This document shows, in pieces, positions 33,733 through 41,825 of a stretch of 64,000 nt of DNA; positions within the stretch are counted from its first letter, which is position 1; each line of letters starts with the position of its first letter. The notes under the pieces are model-generated. The model made no database searches and was not told the origin of the DNA. It saw only the letters and a list, made by a program, of their open reading frames with translations. The translations under genes and the position numbers were made by a program. This DNA comes from G963668345 sp965206025 (lineage in GTDB: Bacteria > Acidobacteriota > Terriglobia > Bryobacterales > UBA6623): the NCBI GenBank assembly GCA_965206025.1, contig CBDBIU010000004.1:124001-188000 (forward strand), written 5' to 3'.

Positions 33733-34130
33733 CGATAAAGCGATAAAAATCCTTGCGGTGGATCTTACGGCCCGCGTCGGCTGAGAGGCTCTTACACTCG
33801 ACTTCGCCGACAATGTTCCCGTCGCCAAAGCGAATATCGGGCGCACCAGTGCCTTCAAAATCGGGAAATTCGACATCAAAACCCTGATTGATTAGTTCGG
33901 CCGCGACATCCATCTCAAAGTAGAGGCCGCGAAATCCCTTTTCACCAGGATTTCCATTTTGGCCCTGGCACGGTGAAAGTATACACCCGCGCTGCCCCGC
34001 ATACCACGTCTTTTCGCGCTGAACCCTGCACATGACCTCCACCGGTAGGCGCCAGGGCTCGTCCATCCGCTCACAGACGTTGATTGAGCGGACTGAACGG
34101 CGCTCCGGCCGACACTGCTCCTTGCGAAAC
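33733..34130 (-). pseudogene. PD-(D/E)XK nuclease-like fragment
   Basis: A coherent minus-strand segment between an IS1380 element and a solitary ISL3 end. It reads RVQREKTWYAGQRG, YFEMDVAAELINQGFDVEFPDF, then GAPDIRFGDG and VGEVECKSLSADAGRKIHRKDF. The D of APDIRF and the E-C-K of VECK fit the active-site pattern of PD-(D/E)XK nucleases. Both ends are lost: the 5' end to the IS1380 element, the 3' end to the ISL3 terminal repeat. It may derive from a restriction or repair nuclease; full function cannot be stated. Confidence 0.6.
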
Positions 34131-34170
34131 CTTTTGGAGCCGAAAACTGTTGATCCTCGCCCGGTCAACG

Positions 34171-35502
34171 CTACCCGCTTGGCAGCGGCAGCGCCCAGAT
34201 CCTGTGCAGCATGTCGCCGAACAGCCTGCGGTTCAAATGTCCTTCGGCCAGCAGCAGCCAGTAATACCGCGCGTGCTTGACCAGCCGACCGCCGGTCTTC
34301 ATCAACCTGTGTTGCAAGCTCGTCAGCGACCAGCTCTTGATCCTTGGTGGCAGTCCCAGCCGCCGCCACAGGTTGCCCAGGTTGTAGGCCAGCACACTCA
34401 ACTGCAAGCGCACTTCGTTCGCCCGGAAGCGATGGCACGACAGCCTGGTCCAATGCGTCGCCTGCTTGCCTTCTTTAATCCACTGCTCGGCCGTCCCGCG
34501 CTTGTTGTAGAAGCGCACCACGGAGCGGCTCGGCAGAGTCAGGTTGGTGACGATGAAGTTGTCCCGTGGAAACAGCTCCCCAGCGTGATGCTCCACCTTG
34601 GCCACGACCCTTCGGGCCTTGCTCCAGCTCGCTGCCCGGTAGAGAAAGCTCCTGTAGCGCACCAAAGGCTTCCGAGTGGGTCTTCCCACCGGCCGCACCA
34701 ACAGCTCGGCAACTTCACGCCGCAGGTTCTCGTTCGCCGGAAGGCGGATGGCATACTTCACGCCACGCTCCTCCGAAGCCTCGTAAATCTCTGGCTTGGC
34801 AAAGGCTGCATCCCCCCGGAAGGCAACCTCTTTGCCATGGTTCTGCTGACGTTCGATCTCGGGCAGGAGCAGTTCATCCCAGTCCTCAGCGCTGTGCACA
34901 TTGCCCGGACGGAGCTTGGCCGCCAGACAGTCGCCGTGACTGTTGAACAGCAACAGCGGGTGGTAGCAGACGGACTCGAAATGGCCGTTGTAGGCGCTGC
35001 CTTCCTGTTGGCCGTGGACGGGGCTTTCCGTCGAGTCCATGTCCAGAACAACCCGCTCGGAGTTGTCTTGGGTCTCGGCTTGGGCGAGCAGCTCCCGGTT
35101 CAACGCCATCAACCCCAGCAGGTTCTCTTCGCTCGCCAGCATCTCCGTCTCGAAGCTGTGGAGCGTCGAGGTCAAGGCCGCACCGCGATCCCAGATTTTC
35201 TGCGAACCGATCAGCCGAAACGTCGGATCGATCGAAACCCGCGCGGCGTCGTTGAGGTCCTCGTAGCCCGCCAAGCGGCTGTAGACCGACTGCCGCAACA
35301 GATCAGCGAGCGTGAACTGCTTGTTTGTGCCTTGCCGGGAGTCGCTGACATGCTCGTCAATCAGTTCTCCGAACCCGAGCCGTTCGTCCAGTTCGCGAAC
35401 CAAAATCAAGCCACCGTCGGAAGTGACGTGCGATCCTTGGAAATCGACTTTGAGAAGTCCATTGAAAGTTAGCTGGAACGGCTTTGTTTCTTTTTCACCC
35501 AT
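34171..35502 (-). CDS. IS1380-family transposase
   Basis: 443 residues, full length for the family. Opening FNGLLKVDFQGSHVTSDGGLILVRELDERLG is characteristic. Catalytic residues: VVLDMDSTE, VAFRGDAAFAKPEIYE and GTAEQWIKEGKQATHW. The C-terminal YYWLLLAEGHLNRRLF block is also typical. It seems intact. Terminal repeats are not obvious to me; the element probably spans roughly 34130 to 35600. Confidence 0.93.
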   Translation of the reverse strand: MGEKETKPFQLTFNGLLKVDFQGSHVTSDGGLILVRELDERLGFGELIDEHVSDSRQGTNKQFTLADLLRQSVYSRLAGYEDLNDAARVSIDPTFRLIGSQKIWDRGAALTSTLHSFETEMLASEENLLGLMALNRELLAQAETQDNSERVVLDMDSTESPVHGQQEGSAYNGHFESVCYHPLLLFNSHGDCLAAKLRPGNVHSAEDWDELLLPEIERQQNHGKEVAFRGDAAFAKPEIYEASEERGVKYAIRLPANENLRREVAELLVRPVGRPTRKPLVRYRSFLYRAASWSKARRVVAKVEHHAGELFPRDNFIVTNLTLPSRSVVRFYNKRGTAEQWIKEGKQATHWTRLSCHRFRANEVRLQLSVLAYNLGNLWRRLGLPPRIKSWSLTSLQHRLMKTGGRLVKHARYYWLLLAEGHLNRRLFGDMLHRIWALPLPSG

Positions 35503-35643
35503 TGGGTGTTGGCCTCCCTGGCGTCCTCATCGGGCTCTAGCCCCTATGAATAAAGACGCTGAACGCCACCGCAAAGTCGGAATGTCAAACTCAAATCGAA
35601 AATCGGGGTTTCAGACTGTCCCACAACCTCCCTAAAAGATTTT

Positions 35644-36942
35644 GGTTCTTCCGGGTTTCTAGTGGGCGAGTGTGGCTCGGTGGTAGTCTCGCGGGATGCA
35701 AGACCGCGAGCTATACCGCCAGATTCTGGGCATCGAAAGTCCCTGGAAAGTCGCGCGAGTGGAGCTGCGCCGAGCCGACGGCGAAGTCCACATCTTCCTC
35801 GAACACGACGAGCAAGTCCGCTGGCCGTGCCGCCAATGCAGCGCCGTGTGCGCACTCCACGATCATCAGCCCGAACGCCGCTGGCGTCACCTCGACACCT
35901 GTCAGTACCGCACGATCCTGCACGCCCGGCCGCCGCGCAGCGACTGCTCCGAGCACGGGCCGCGCGTCGTGCGACTGCCCTGGGCCGAGGCTTCCAGCCG
36001 CTTCACCGCGCTGTTTGAAGCTCTCGCGATCTCGTGGCTGAAGGAAGCCAGCCAGCAAGGCATCGCCGAGTTGCTGGCGCTGAGCTGGGACGAGATTCAC
36101 GGCATCCTGGAACGCGCCGTGCAACGTGGGCTCGAACGTCGCGCGGCAGAGCCGATTCCCTACCTGGGCGTCGACGAGAAGAGCTTCCGCAAGCGCCATC
36201 GCTATCTCACCGTCGTCAACGATCTCAACCGCTCGCGCGTGTTGTTCGTCGCCGAGGGACGCCGCCAGGCCAGCCTGGACGGCTTTTGGAAGACGTTGAG
36301 CGCAGAGCAACTCGCCCGAGTCGAGGCCGTCGCGATGGACATGTGGGATCCTTACGTCGCCTCGACCCGGGAGCATCTCGACGAATCGGAGAAAAAGATC
36401 GTTTACGACAAATATCACATCGCGGCGCATCTGGCGAAGGCGGTGGACCAAGTGCGGCGGGCGGAGAACAAGCGTTTACTGGCCCTCGGCGACGAACGTT
36501 TGACAGGCACGAAGTACGCTTGGCTGCGGCATCCGGCGAACTTTTCCGAGGACGCCTGGCGCGAGTTCCGCGCGCTGCGCGAAAGCGACTTGAAAACGGC
36601 GCGGGCGTGGGCGTTGAAGGAAACGGCGATGCGGCTGTTCGACTATCGTCGCGAATCGGCGGCGCGAGCTTTCTTCGAGCAATGGCGCGGCTGGGCGAGT
36701 CGCAGCCGGCTGACGCCGATGGTCACCGTAGCGCGGATGTTGACGGCTCGCCTCGAAAACATACTCACGTATCTGAAACACCGCATTACGAACGCGGTCA
36801 GCGAGGGGTTGAACTCAAGGATTCAATGGGTCAAGGCCACGGCGCGCGGTTTCCGCAATCAACAGAACTTCATCAACGCCATCTACTTCCACTGTGGGAA
36901 ACTCGATCTGGCTCCTTCGCCCACTTAAAACCCGGAAGAGCC
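35644..36942 (+). mobile_element. ISL3-family insertion sequence
   Basis: Inverted ends: left GGTTCTTCCGGGTTTCTAGTGGGCGA at 35644-35669, right reading GGCTCTTCCGGGTTTTAAGTGGGCGA on the other strand from 36942. About 23 of 26 positions match. Length 1299 bp with one transposase gene. No 8-bp target duplication can be seen. Confidence 0.85.
35696..36928 (+). CDS. ISL3-family transposase
   Basis: 410 residues. N-terminal zinc-ribbon type segment (RWPCRQCSAVCALHDH ... CSEHG) followed by helix-turn-helix and the DDE core with YLGVDEKSFRKRHRYLTVVND, AVAMDMWDPYVAS and the C-terminal AVSEGLNSRIQWVKATARGFRN carrying the E. ISL3 elements move by cut-and-paste. Complete, and a second truncated copy of its N-terminal part lies at 37676-37945. 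Confidence 0.94.
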   Translation: MQDRELYRQILGIESPWKVARVELRRADGEVHIFLEHDEQVRWPCRQCSAVCALHDHQPERRWRHLDTCQYRTILHARPPRSDCSEHGPRVVRLPWAEASSRFTALFEALAISWLKEASQQGIAELLALSWDEIHGILERAVQRGLERRAAEPIPYLGVDEKSFRKRHRYLTVVNDLNRSRVLFVAEGRRQASLDGFWKTLSAEQLARVEAVAMDMWDPYVASTREHLDESEKKIVYDKYHIAAHLAKAVDQVRRAENKRLLALGDERLTGTKYAWLRHPANFSEDAWREFRALRESDLKTARAWALKETAMRLFDYRRESAARAFFEQWRGWASRSRLTPMVTVARMLTARLENILTYLKHRITNAVSEGLNSRIQWVKATARGFRNQQNFINAIYFHCGKLDLAPSPT

Positions 36943-37123
36943 TTATTCTGAAGGAGGTCTGCCCGTAAAACCGGCATTCGTCTGCTGGAATCCGAGTTGG
37001 ACAGGGACAGCCGATGGACTGCCTTTCCGGGCTGGAGTGAGCAACTCGGAGTTTGCTCTCGCCCTCGGCGTTGATCCCACCAAAACCGATCCAGATGATT
37101 ACATCTACGGTCGAGAAGTTTGA
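36943..37123 (+). pseudogene. 3' end of an unknown gene, cut by ISL3
   Basis: Right after the ISL3 end the frame reads like protein to a TGA at 37121-37123: VKPAFVCWNPSWTGTADGL, GVSNSEFALALGVDPTK, DPDDYIYGREV. The start is missing and must have lain left of the IS. I do not recognise the family. Good codon composition makes it a real gene tail rather than chance. Confidence 0.5.
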
Positions 37124-37333
37124 CCTGGCGCGCGATAGCTGCGGTTCCAGTTGCTAATCTCAAATCGGTAGGGATTGGCACGCTGCTCCACTGGCACGCC
37201 TTGAAGCGAGGATCACTCATTCCTTAGGATCTCTCACTTACAGCCCGATAAGGGGTCACCTCACGAAACGGAAAAAAATCGTACGCTAGCGAGGCCCGCA
37301 CAGCGGGCGTCAGCAAACTGCGGCGAGGCATCG

Positions 37334-37675
37334 TCAGTCTTGCCTGTGCAGATATTGGTAGAGGGTTTCCCGACTGATGCCGAACTCGCGGGCCAGCGGG
37401 GCTTTCCGCTCTCCGGCCCGCACCCGTTGGCGTAGCTGGGCCGCCTGCTACGGCGATAGTGATTTCTGGCGTCCGCGATAGACGCCAAGCTGCTTGGCAA
37501 GGGCGATGCCCTCGCGCTGACGTTCACAGAGCAAAAGCCCACTCGAATTCGGCGAAGGCCCCCATGACCGACAGCATGAGGTTCGCCAGCGGTGAGTCCT
37601 CGCCCCTGAAGGTCAGGTTTTCCTTGACGAACTCGATGCGCACGCCGCGCTTGGTAAGCTTCTGCACGATCACAT
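37334..37675 (-). pseudogene. Serine recombinase (resolvase/invertase), broken
   Basis: The minus strand carries the second half of a Tn3/Hin-type resolvase: VQKLTKRGVRIEFVKENLTF, SPLANLMLSVMGAFAEFE, then in another frame ERQREGIALAKQLGVYRGR, a TAG at 37448-37450, and the helix-turn-helix end LAREFGISRETLYQYLHRQD. The catalytic N-terminal serine region is gone, replaced by ISL3 sequence. One frameshift near 37530 and one stop make it dead. Confidence 0.8.
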
Positions 37676-37945
37676 CTTCCTCGAACACGATGAACAGCTG
37701 CATTGGCTTTGTCCGGAGTGCAGCGCCGAGTGCGCGCTTCACGACCATCAGCCGGAACGCTGCTGGCGTCACCTCGACACCTGCCAGTACCGCACGATCC
37801 TGCACGCCCGGCCGCCGCGCAACGGCTGTCCCGAGCACGGTTCGCGAGTCGTGCGACTGCCCTGGGCCGAGGCGTCCAGCCGCTTCACCGCGCTGTTTGA
37901 AGCACTCGCGATTTCGTGGCTGAAGCAATCCAGTCAGCAAGGCGT
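37676..37945 (+). pseudogene. ISL3 transposase N-terminal fragment
   Basis: Parallels residues about 33-117 of the transposase at 35696: FLEHDEQLHW, CALHDHQPERCWRHLDTCQYRTILHARPPR, VVRLPWAEASSRFTALFEALAISWLK. It differs at several positions, so it is a second, related IS rather than a recent copy. The frame then enters unrelated sequence. Confidence 0.75.
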
Positions 37946-38336
37946 GATACGGGACAAGACGGGATTTGATATATACTTTGCCGAACTGGCAAAAAGAGAG
38001 AAGTTCAAAGACTATTTCGTGTATCTGGTGGAAAAAGAGCATGCGATATTTGCGAGGCCGAAAGAAAGGGGGAGTCGTCCTGTTGATGGGAAAATACGAT
38101 GCGATGACTCTACTGAAAGATATGATTAGACATGTAGAGGAACTCCTCCGAGTGTCCTATTGTTTCTTCCAGGGACGACCGCTTAAGTTGACAATCCTGT
38201 AGCCCCCCGCGGGGTGCGCGAACGACGGGCAGCGGCGGCAGGTCGCCCGACATGAACGGCCTGCTTGCAGCGCGTCTGCAACCCAACACCGAGCGCGTCG
38301 CGACCGCGACGCCTGCCGCGTCGTCGGGCGCAAACG

Positions 38337-38618
38337 TCAACTACGGCCGGCACCCTCCCTCCCATGCACTCCAACTTCCGCCAGCCGCTTCTTCAGAACC
38401 TGCTCGAACGACCGAGCGTCCGGCGCCGTAGACGCAATGTGCGTATCGGCAGTGCTTATCTTGCCCGCGCACGTGCCCTCCGGCCCGACCGCGATCTTCG
38501 CCTCGACCAGGTCGTCCCTGGGGAACTCGGCCGTTATCACGATGAAAGGGAAAGTGGATTTCCTGGCTCGAAAAAATGCGTCCTCACGACGAGCGGGGCT
38601 ATTGCAGATGAAAAACCA
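38337..38618 (-). pseudogene. Unrecognised gene, 3' part
   Basis: From a TAA upstream of 38618, the minus-strand frame is open and protein-like to 38337: WFFICNSPARREDAFFRARKS, FIVITAEFPRDDLVEAKIAVGPEG, KISTADTHIAS and FEQVLKKRLAEVG. A GTG within it could start a 67-residue product, but coding character begins further upstream, so I read this as the C-terminal part of a lost gene. No family recognised. Confidence 0.4.
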
Positions 38619-38808
38619 TTACTGCAACAACGCGTTGCGCAGTTAGTAGAGCATGGCCGTGGCAGCAACCACCGTCAAGAAACTGTCAGAAAACTCGCCT
38701 ATCAAGCGGGCTAGGCCGTTGGCGTTGCGAGCGAAAGCAGACGCCCTGAAACCGCGTAAAGTTAATGAGAGGAAGGAGTTGGGAGAAAACCGTGAAAGAC
38801 GCCCACTT

Positions 38809-38855
38809 GCCTCCTAAGCGGCAGGTCGCGCGTTCGAATCGCGCCGAGCCTACCA
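38809..38855 (+). pseudogene. 3' half of a tRNA-Arg (CCU) gene
   Basis: Contains the anticodon loop CTCCTAA, the 3' anticodon strand GCGGC, T-arm GCGCG-TTCGAAT-CGCGC, acceptor strand CGAGCCT, discriminator A and CCA. The upstream side does not pair: GCCGC would be needed for the anticodon stem but CTTGC is present, and no D-arm or 5' acceptor strand precedes it. This is the typical scar left when an element integrates at the anticodon loop and carries the tRNA's 3' half as its attachment site. It sits at the right edge of the accessory region. Confidence 0.8.
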
Positions 38856-38973
38856 CTTTCTTCAACAGCCTACGAAAGGTCAAGGGGCCAGCTCGATTTT
38901 CTCGCCACGCGGCCGGGCGAGGCTGGCGAGAGGCCCCTCCGTAGAACGTGCGCCCCGCGCGGCGCGCCCAGCC

Positions 38974-40053
38974 TCACCTGCCGACCGGACGCAGGGCCTC
39001 TTGCGTGTCGGTATCGAAGAAATGCAGCTTGCCCGAGTTCAGCCGGAACCACACTCGGTCGCCGGAGCCGATGGGCTGATCGGGGTCCACGCGGGCGGTG
39101 ATGCGGAACGAGTCGGCCGAAAGCCGCACCAGGGTCTCGTTGCCCAATTCTTCCGCCACGTAGACGTTCGCCGGGCCCCAGGCGTCCCTTTCGATCGTGG
39201 AAACCTGTACGTCCTCGGGGCGGATGCCCAACGTCACCCGCGACCGCGGGCCGACGGCCGCCGACTGATCCCCCCTGAGAGGGACACTCCATCCCGGGCG
39301 GACGAGCGCGCCCCCTTCGACTTGGGCGTCGATGAAGTTCATCGCTGGGCTACCCAGAAAACCGGCCACGAACTGATTCGCCGGCCGATTGTAGATATTC
39401 GCCGGCGTCTCGTATTGGAGAAGCCGGCCTCGATCGATCACGGCAATGCGATCGGCGAGCGTCATCGCTTCGGCCTGGTCGTGGGTGACGTAGAGCGTCA
39501 GGACATTGAGTTCCTGTTGCAGATGTTTCAGCTCGAATCGCGTTTCCACCCGCAACTGCGCGTCGAGATTCGAAAGCGGCTCGTCCATGAGAAAAGCTTG
39601 CGGCCGCCGCACCATCGCACGGGCCAGAGCGACCCGCTGGCGCTGGCCGCCCGATAGCTCTTTCGGACGGCGGCCGAGCAGTTCGGCTAGTCCCAGTTTC
39701 CCCGCCACGGCGGCTGTTTCAGCCGTCATCTCCGCCTGGGTCCGCTTCCGAATCTTCAGCGGATAGGAGATGTTTTGGGCGACCGTCATGTGCGGGTAGA
39801 GAGCATAACTCTGAAACACCATGGCCACGTCGCGGTCGCGCGGCTCAAGGTGCGTAATATCCCGGCCGCCCATCGTTACGCCGCCGGCATCGGGCGTCTC
39901 CAGGCCGGCGACGATGCGCAGTAGCGTGGTCTTGCCGCAGCCGGAAGGCCCCAGGAGCACGACGAACTCACCGGCCTTCGCCGTCAGGGTAATGTCGTCC
40001 AGCGCGATGATATCCCCGAACCGTTTACTGACGCCTTCTAGGCTGAAATCCAT
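38974..40053 (-). CDS. ugpC: Sugar ABC transporter ATP-binding protein (MalK/UgpC type)
   Basis: 359 residues. Walker A GPSGCGKTT (35-43), Q-loop in VFQSYALYPHM, signature LSGGQRQR (133-140), Walker B with FLMDEP (154-159) and H191 in VTHDQAEAMT. The C-terminal TOBE/OB-fold regulatory domain (TLGIRPEDVQ; NVYVAEELGNETLVRL) is that of the carbohydrate subgroup. Drives uptake through the two adjacent permeases. It is the last gene of the unit, 93 bases after the second permease, with a hairpin in the gap. The symbol denotes the family, not a proven glycerol-phosphate substrate. Confidence 0.93.
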   Translation of the reverse strand: MDFSLEGVSKRFGDIIALDDITLTAKAGEFVVLLGPSGCGKTTLLRIVAGLETPDAGGVTMGGRDITHLEPRDRDVAMVFQSYALYPHMTVAQNISYPLKIRKRTQAEMTAETAAVAGKLGLAELLGRRPKELSGGQRQRVALARAMVRRPQAFLMDEPLSNLDAQLRVETRFELKHLQQELNVLTLYVTHDQAEAMTLADRIAVIDRGRLLQYETPANIYNRPANQFVAGFLGSPAMNFIDAQVEGGALVRPGWSVPLRGDQSAAVGPRSRVTLGIRPEDVQVSTIERDAWGPANVYVAEELGNETLVRLSADSFRITARVDPDQPIGSGDRVWFRLNSGKLHFFDTDTQEALRPVGR

Positions 40054-40079
40054 AAACGTTTCCCGTCAGACTGAATCCT

Positions 40080-40100
40080 CTCCCAGCTTAAAGCTGGGAG
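40080..40100. repeat. Hairpin between permease and ATPase genes
   Basis: CTCCCAGCTT and AAGCTGGGAG form a 10-bp stem around a single A, so effectively a small-loop hairpin. In the middle of the operon it may stabilise upstream mRNA or lower ATPase expression relative to the permeases. Confidence 0.5.
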
Positions 40101-40146
40101 GTTCCAACTCAACCCAGGGGCGCCATGGCCATCCCCGGAAGAGACA

Positions 40147-40968
40147 CTAACCTTTGACCGCCCCGAGAGAAAGGCCCCGAACCAGGTATTTCTGTACCGC
40201 CGCCGCAAACAGCAGTACCGGAACCATGGCGACAACACCGGCCGCGCTCATCACGCCCCACTTGATCTCATACTGCGTGACACTGGCCGCAATGCCCACG
40301 GGCAGCGTCGTGCCGGCATCGGTTTGAGACAGCATTAACGCGAATAGAAACTCGTTCCAACCGACTATCAGGCAAAAGACGGCCGTGGCCGCCAGACCGG
40401 GGCTGGCGATCGGCAGCACCACCCGCAACAGCGCGCCGAGCCGCGAGTCTCCGTCCAGCATGGCCGCTTCTTCGAGCTCGGAGGGAATCTCCTCGAAGAA
40501 ACCGCGCATCATCCAGATGACGAAAGGAAGATTGAAGGCCGTGTAGACGATCGTCAGACCGACCAGCGAGTCCAGCAACCCGACCTGCCGCATCAGCAAC
40601 AACAAAGGCAGGCAGGTGACGATGGGCGGCAGCATGCGCGTCGACAAAAACCAAAAGCCGATGTGCTCCCCCAGATTGCCCCTCCAGCGAAAGCGCGCCA
40701 GCGCGTAGGCCGCCGGGACGCCCGCCAGCAGGGCGATCAAAGTCGCGCTCGCGGCGACAACGGCCGAGTGAAGCAGGTATTTCCCGAAGGGCCGAATCCA
40801 GAAAGCTTGTTGATAGTGCTCCCAAGTCGGCTGGAACTGAAGCCAGACGGGTGGGAACGCGAACTGATCGACCTCCTGCTTGAGGGAAATCGTCAACAGC
40901 CAATAGATAGGCGCTAGTGACGCCAGGAGCGCGAGCACGGCGAGAGAGTAGCGGAAAAACTTGTTCAT
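40147..40968 (-). CDS. Sugar ABC transporter permease (MalG type)
   Basis: 273 residues, about six membrane helices. The cytosolic EAA loop that contacts the ATPase is clear: LEEAAMLDGDSRLGALLRVVLPIASPG. Ends with the usual RGLSLGAVKG of the MalG/CUT1 group. Start overlaps the upstream permease stop by 4 bases. Forms the channel with the MalF-type partner. Substrate is probably a di- or oligosaccharide or glycerol-phosphate, which the sequence does not decide. Confidence 0.93.
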   Translation of the reverse strand: MNKFFRYSLAVLALLASLAPIYWLLTISLKQEVDQFAFPPVWLQFQPTWEHYQQAFWIRPFGKYLLHSAVVAASATLIALLAGVPAAYALARFRWRGNLGEHIGFWFLSTRMLPPIVTCLPLLLLMRQVGLLDSLVGLTIVYTAFNLPFVIWMMRGFFEEIPSELEEAAMLDGDSRLGALLRVVLPIASPGLAATAVFCLIVGWNEFLFALMLSQTDAGTTLPVGIAASVTQYEIKWGVMSAAGVVAMVPVLLFAAAVQKYLVRGLSLGAVKG

Positions 40969-41825
40969 GCCGCCCTCCGCGCTTTCATGACCCTCATCAG
41001 CCCTTGCGCGAAGAAGATCGTCAGCAACAACCCCACAAACGACATCGCCGCCGCATAGCCGAAGTTGAAAAACCGAAACGCGGTCTTATAGATATACAAG
41101 CTGACCGTCTCGGTCGCGAACCCCGGCCCTCCCCGCGTCAGAATAAAGATTTGGTCGAAAATTCGAATGAGATCCATGAATCGCAGTACTACCGCCAGCA
41201 GAATCGTGGGCTTCATCAGCGGGAGGATGACGTCCCGCAAGATCCGCCAGTAGGAAGCGCCGTCAATCTTGGCCGCTTCGATCGGGTCCCGCGGGACGGC
41301 CTGCAAACCGGCCGTGAGCAGCAGAAACATCAACGGGGTCCACTCCCAGACGTCGACCACGATGACCGAAAACATCGCCGAGCTTTCGGCGGCGGTCCAA
41401 GTGAGATCGGTCGTGTCGAAGCCTAGCGAGCGCAGCGTTCCGTTGAGGACGCCGAATTGCGCGTTGTAAATCAGCCGCCACAGCAGGGCCGCCACGACCG
41501 GCGGCACCAGCATCGGCGTCAGCATGCCGACTCGAAAAAACGCGCGCCCACGCCCGAGCGAGTCAACCAGCAGCGCCAGAGCCAGTCCCAGGGTCAACTC
41601 CACGATCAGCGCCGCCCCCGTGTATAAGAAGGTTTGCCACACGGCGCGATGGAAGAATTCGTCACCCAAAAGACGGCCATAGTGGACCGTCGTGAACTGC
41701 TCGTCCTGCCCGGTGAAGCTGATCTGCAGCATGTAGATCAGCGGATAGACCGATAGCGCCAACACGACCACCGCCGCCGGAGCCAGCCACCCATATTTCT
41801 TGTAATCCTTGCTTCTGCCCTTCAT
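40965..41825 (-). CDS. Sugar ABC transporter permease (MalF type)
   Basis: 286 residues, six predicted helices, beginning with a basic cytosolic stretch (KDYKKYGWLAP) and first helix. EAA loop: IEAAKIDGASYWRILRDVILPLMKP. Lacks the extra N-terminal helices and the periplasmic P2 domain of E. coli MalF, as is usual for CUT1 permeases. Overlaps both neighbours by 4 bases, so the binding protein and both permeases are translationally coupled. Confidence 0.93.
   Translation of the reverse strand: MKGRSKDYKKYGWLAPAAVVVLALSVYPLIYMLQISFTGQDEQFTTVHYGRLLGDEFFHRAVWQTFLYTGAALIVELTLGLALALLVDSLGRGRAFFRVGMLTPMLVPPVVAALLWRLIYNAQFGVLNGTLRSLGFDTTDLTWTAAESSAMFSVIVVDVWEWTPLMFLLLTAGLQAVPRDPIEAAKIDGASYWRILRDVILPLMKPTILLAVVLRFMDLIRIFDQIFILTRGGPGFATETVSLYIYKTAFRFFNFGYAAAMSFVGLLLTIFFAQGLMRVMKARRAA

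Noticed and set aside
34084..35472. A 462-codon plus-strand frame.
   Set aside because: Exactly antisense to the IS1380 transposase gene; GC-rich shadow frame with arginine/proline/glutamine bias.
20613..38855. A single genomic island bounded by the two tRNA fragments.
   Set aside because: The left fragment is tRNA-Leu and the right one tRNA-Arg, so they cannot be the two ends of one integration event; at least two events are needed.
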